Source of the DNA: Pusillimonas noertemannii
GTDB lineage: Bacteria > Pseudomonadota > Gammaproteobacteria > Burkholderiales > Burkholderiaceae_B
Length of the DNA stretch: 64,000 nt
Direction: 5' to 3'
Assembly: GCF_003096595.1 (NCBI RefSeq)
Contig: NZ_QEKO01000004.1
Coordinates: forward strand, 124,001-188,000
Position 1 is the first letter of the stretch, and every line of letters begins with the position of its first letter. Positions 63,005-64,000 of this stretch are shown here, in pieces. The notes under the pieces were generated by a model. The model was not told the origin of the DNA. It did no database searches and saw only the letters and a program-made list of their open reading frames with translations. The translations under genes and the position numbers were made by a program.

Positions 63005-64000
63005 ATTCGACGTGACCCGTATGCGGAAACATGTTGACGACGCCGGCCGCGCTTAGCTGGTAGCCGCCCTCGTGCACCAGAATTCCGGCATCGCGGGCCA
63101 GGGTGGCGGGACTACACGAAACATACACCAGCCTGCACGGACGCTCTTGCGGCCCCAGGGCGGCCAGGGCACGCGACACCGCTTCGGCCCCTTCCCGGGG
63201 CGGGTCGATCAGCATGCGGTCGAAACGGCCCAGGCCACGCAGCCATTGGGCGTCCACGGTAAACAGGTTCAGGGTGGTGAAGCGCGCGCTGCCGGCCAGG
63301 CCGTTCTGCATGGCTGCGGCGGACGCCCTGTCGACCAGGGCCTGGCTGCCTTCGATGCCCACCACCTCGCGGGCCCGCGTGGCCAGAGGCAAGGTGAAAT
63401 TTCCCAGGCCGCAAAAGAAGTCGGCCACCCGATCCGAGGGCTGGACCTCCAGCAGGCCAAGCGCCCGTGAAATCAGGGCCCGGTTGATCTGGCTGTTGAC
63501 CTGGGTAAAGTCGGTGGGCCGATACGCCATGCGCAAGCCGAACTCGGGCAGGAGATAAGCCAGGGCGTCCGTATCGCGGCGCTCGAGCGGATGCACCGTG
63601 TCGGGGCCCTTGGGCTGCAGCCACCACATTACTCCATGCCTGTCGGCAAAGGCGCGCAGCAACTGAAGGTCGTGTTCCTCGAGCGGCTCCATGTGGCGCA
63701 ACAACAAGGCGGTGCCCTCATCGCCCACCGCCACCTCGATCTGAGGAATGCTCTTGGGGATGCTCATGGCGCCTATCAGCGCGCGCAAGGGGGTCAGCAG
63801 CTGCGACACATGGGGAGGCAGCACCAGGCATTGCTCCATATCCGCCACGTAGGCGCCCCGCTTCTCGCGAAAGCCCACCAGCACCCCGCCCTTCTTGGCC
63901 ACCAGCCGGACCGAGAGCCTGGCCCGGTAACGGTAGCCCCAGGCGGGGCCATGCATCGGCGTCAGCACCTGCTGCGGCTTCACTTTGCCGATGTGGCCCA
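62946..64000 (-). CDS. rlmD: 23S rRNA (uracil-5-)-methyltransferase, RlmD/RumA type, 5' end missing
   Basis: About 351 codons are visible; the reading frame stays open through the right edge ([11 protein letters not shown]), so the TRAM and first part lie outside. SAM motif [25 protein letters not shown] and catalytic Cys in [12 protein letters not shown] identify the m5U methyltransferase family. The E. coli enzyme modifies U1939 of 23S rRNA. The GTG at 63983 is internal, not the start. The last 59 bases overlap the SARP gene end. Confidence 0.92.
   Translation of the reverse strand, partial: GHIGKVKPQQVLTPMHGPAWGYRYRARLSVRLVAKKGGVLVGFREKRGAYVADMEQCLVLPPHVSQLLTPLRALIGAMSIPKSIPQIEVAVGDEGTALLLRHMEPLEEHDLQLLRAFADRHGVMWWLQPKGPDTVHPLERRDTDALAYLLPEFGLRMAYRPTDFTQVNSQINRALISRALGLLEVQPSDRVADFFCGLGNFTLPLATRAREVVGIEGSQALVDRASAAAMQNGLAGSARFTTLNLFTVDAQWLRGLGRFDRMLIDPPREGAEAVSRALAALGPQERPCRLVYVSCSPATLARDAGILVHEGGYQLSAAGVVNMFPHTGHVESIAVFDEPGTRGASARAAS

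Overview
The window looks like the chromosome of a Gram-negative betaproteobacterium, most likely Burkholderiales/Alcaligenaceae (a Bordetella or Pusillimonas-like organism). This is inferred from the high GC content, a pyruvate dehydrogenase cluster whose E3 carries its own lipoyl domain, the gmk-rpoZ-spoT and nadE-glnB arrangements, TrpX-type and NitT/TauT-type ABC transporters, and a Bordetella-style general porin. No database search was run, so the taxon is an inference. No rRNA, tRNA, CRISPR array, phage or intact insertion sequence was seen.

Layout. 1-3.1 kb: a catabolic fringe with the 3' end of a RidA-like gene, two convergent IclR regulators and a NicC-like flavin monooxygenase. 3.1-10.3 kb: a visibly AT-richer accessory segment. 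It holds a roughly 0.7 kb stretch without a recognisable gene, then eight genes on the minus strand: porin, flavin reductase, cupin, solute-binding protein, second cupin, ABC ATPase, ABC permease and a CDGSH iron-sulfur mini-protein. A divergent LysR regulator follows. 10.4-14.6 kb: folC-dedD-cvpA-purF. 14.7-21.0 kb: aceE-aceF-lpdA (pyruvate dehydrogenase). 21.2-26.6 kb: a divergent PAS sensor kinase and FixJ-type regulator, with folD overlapping and prlC close behind. 26.7-29.5 kb: SCO, a second pyridine-nucleotide disulfide oxidoreductase and a nitroreductase. 29.6-36.4 kb: an RND efflux operon with pdxJ at its tail. 36.6-39.4 kb: a TrpXYZ-like ABC transporter.

39.6-44.8 kb: xth with a spermidine-synthase-like gene, then an orphan 106-aa gene, gmk, rpoZ and a RelA/SpoT gene. 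45-48.3 kb: a LytM peptidase, an EamA exporter, a YbbA-like ATPase and divergent tesA. 48.3-52.8 kb: ppiD, ugpQ, rlmJ and an RluF-like pseudouridine synthase. 52.8-58.7 kb: a GltI-like binding protein, glnB, nadE, a YbdG-like mechanosensitive channel and divergent argH. 58.9-64 kb: a 69-aa Nif11-like protein divergent from a 1210-aa regulator (SARP DNA-binding and BTAD domains, degenerate cyclase domain, AAA/STAND ATPase, helical repeats), then a 5'-truncated rlmD.

Most of the window is housekeeping. The two accessory stretches worth attention are the AT-rich uptake/redox cluster (3.8-9.3 kb), which interleaves two paralogous cupins with an ABC transporter, and the SARP-type regulator facing a Nif11-like small protein, with an 11-bp-period direct repeat just before the regulator's start codon.
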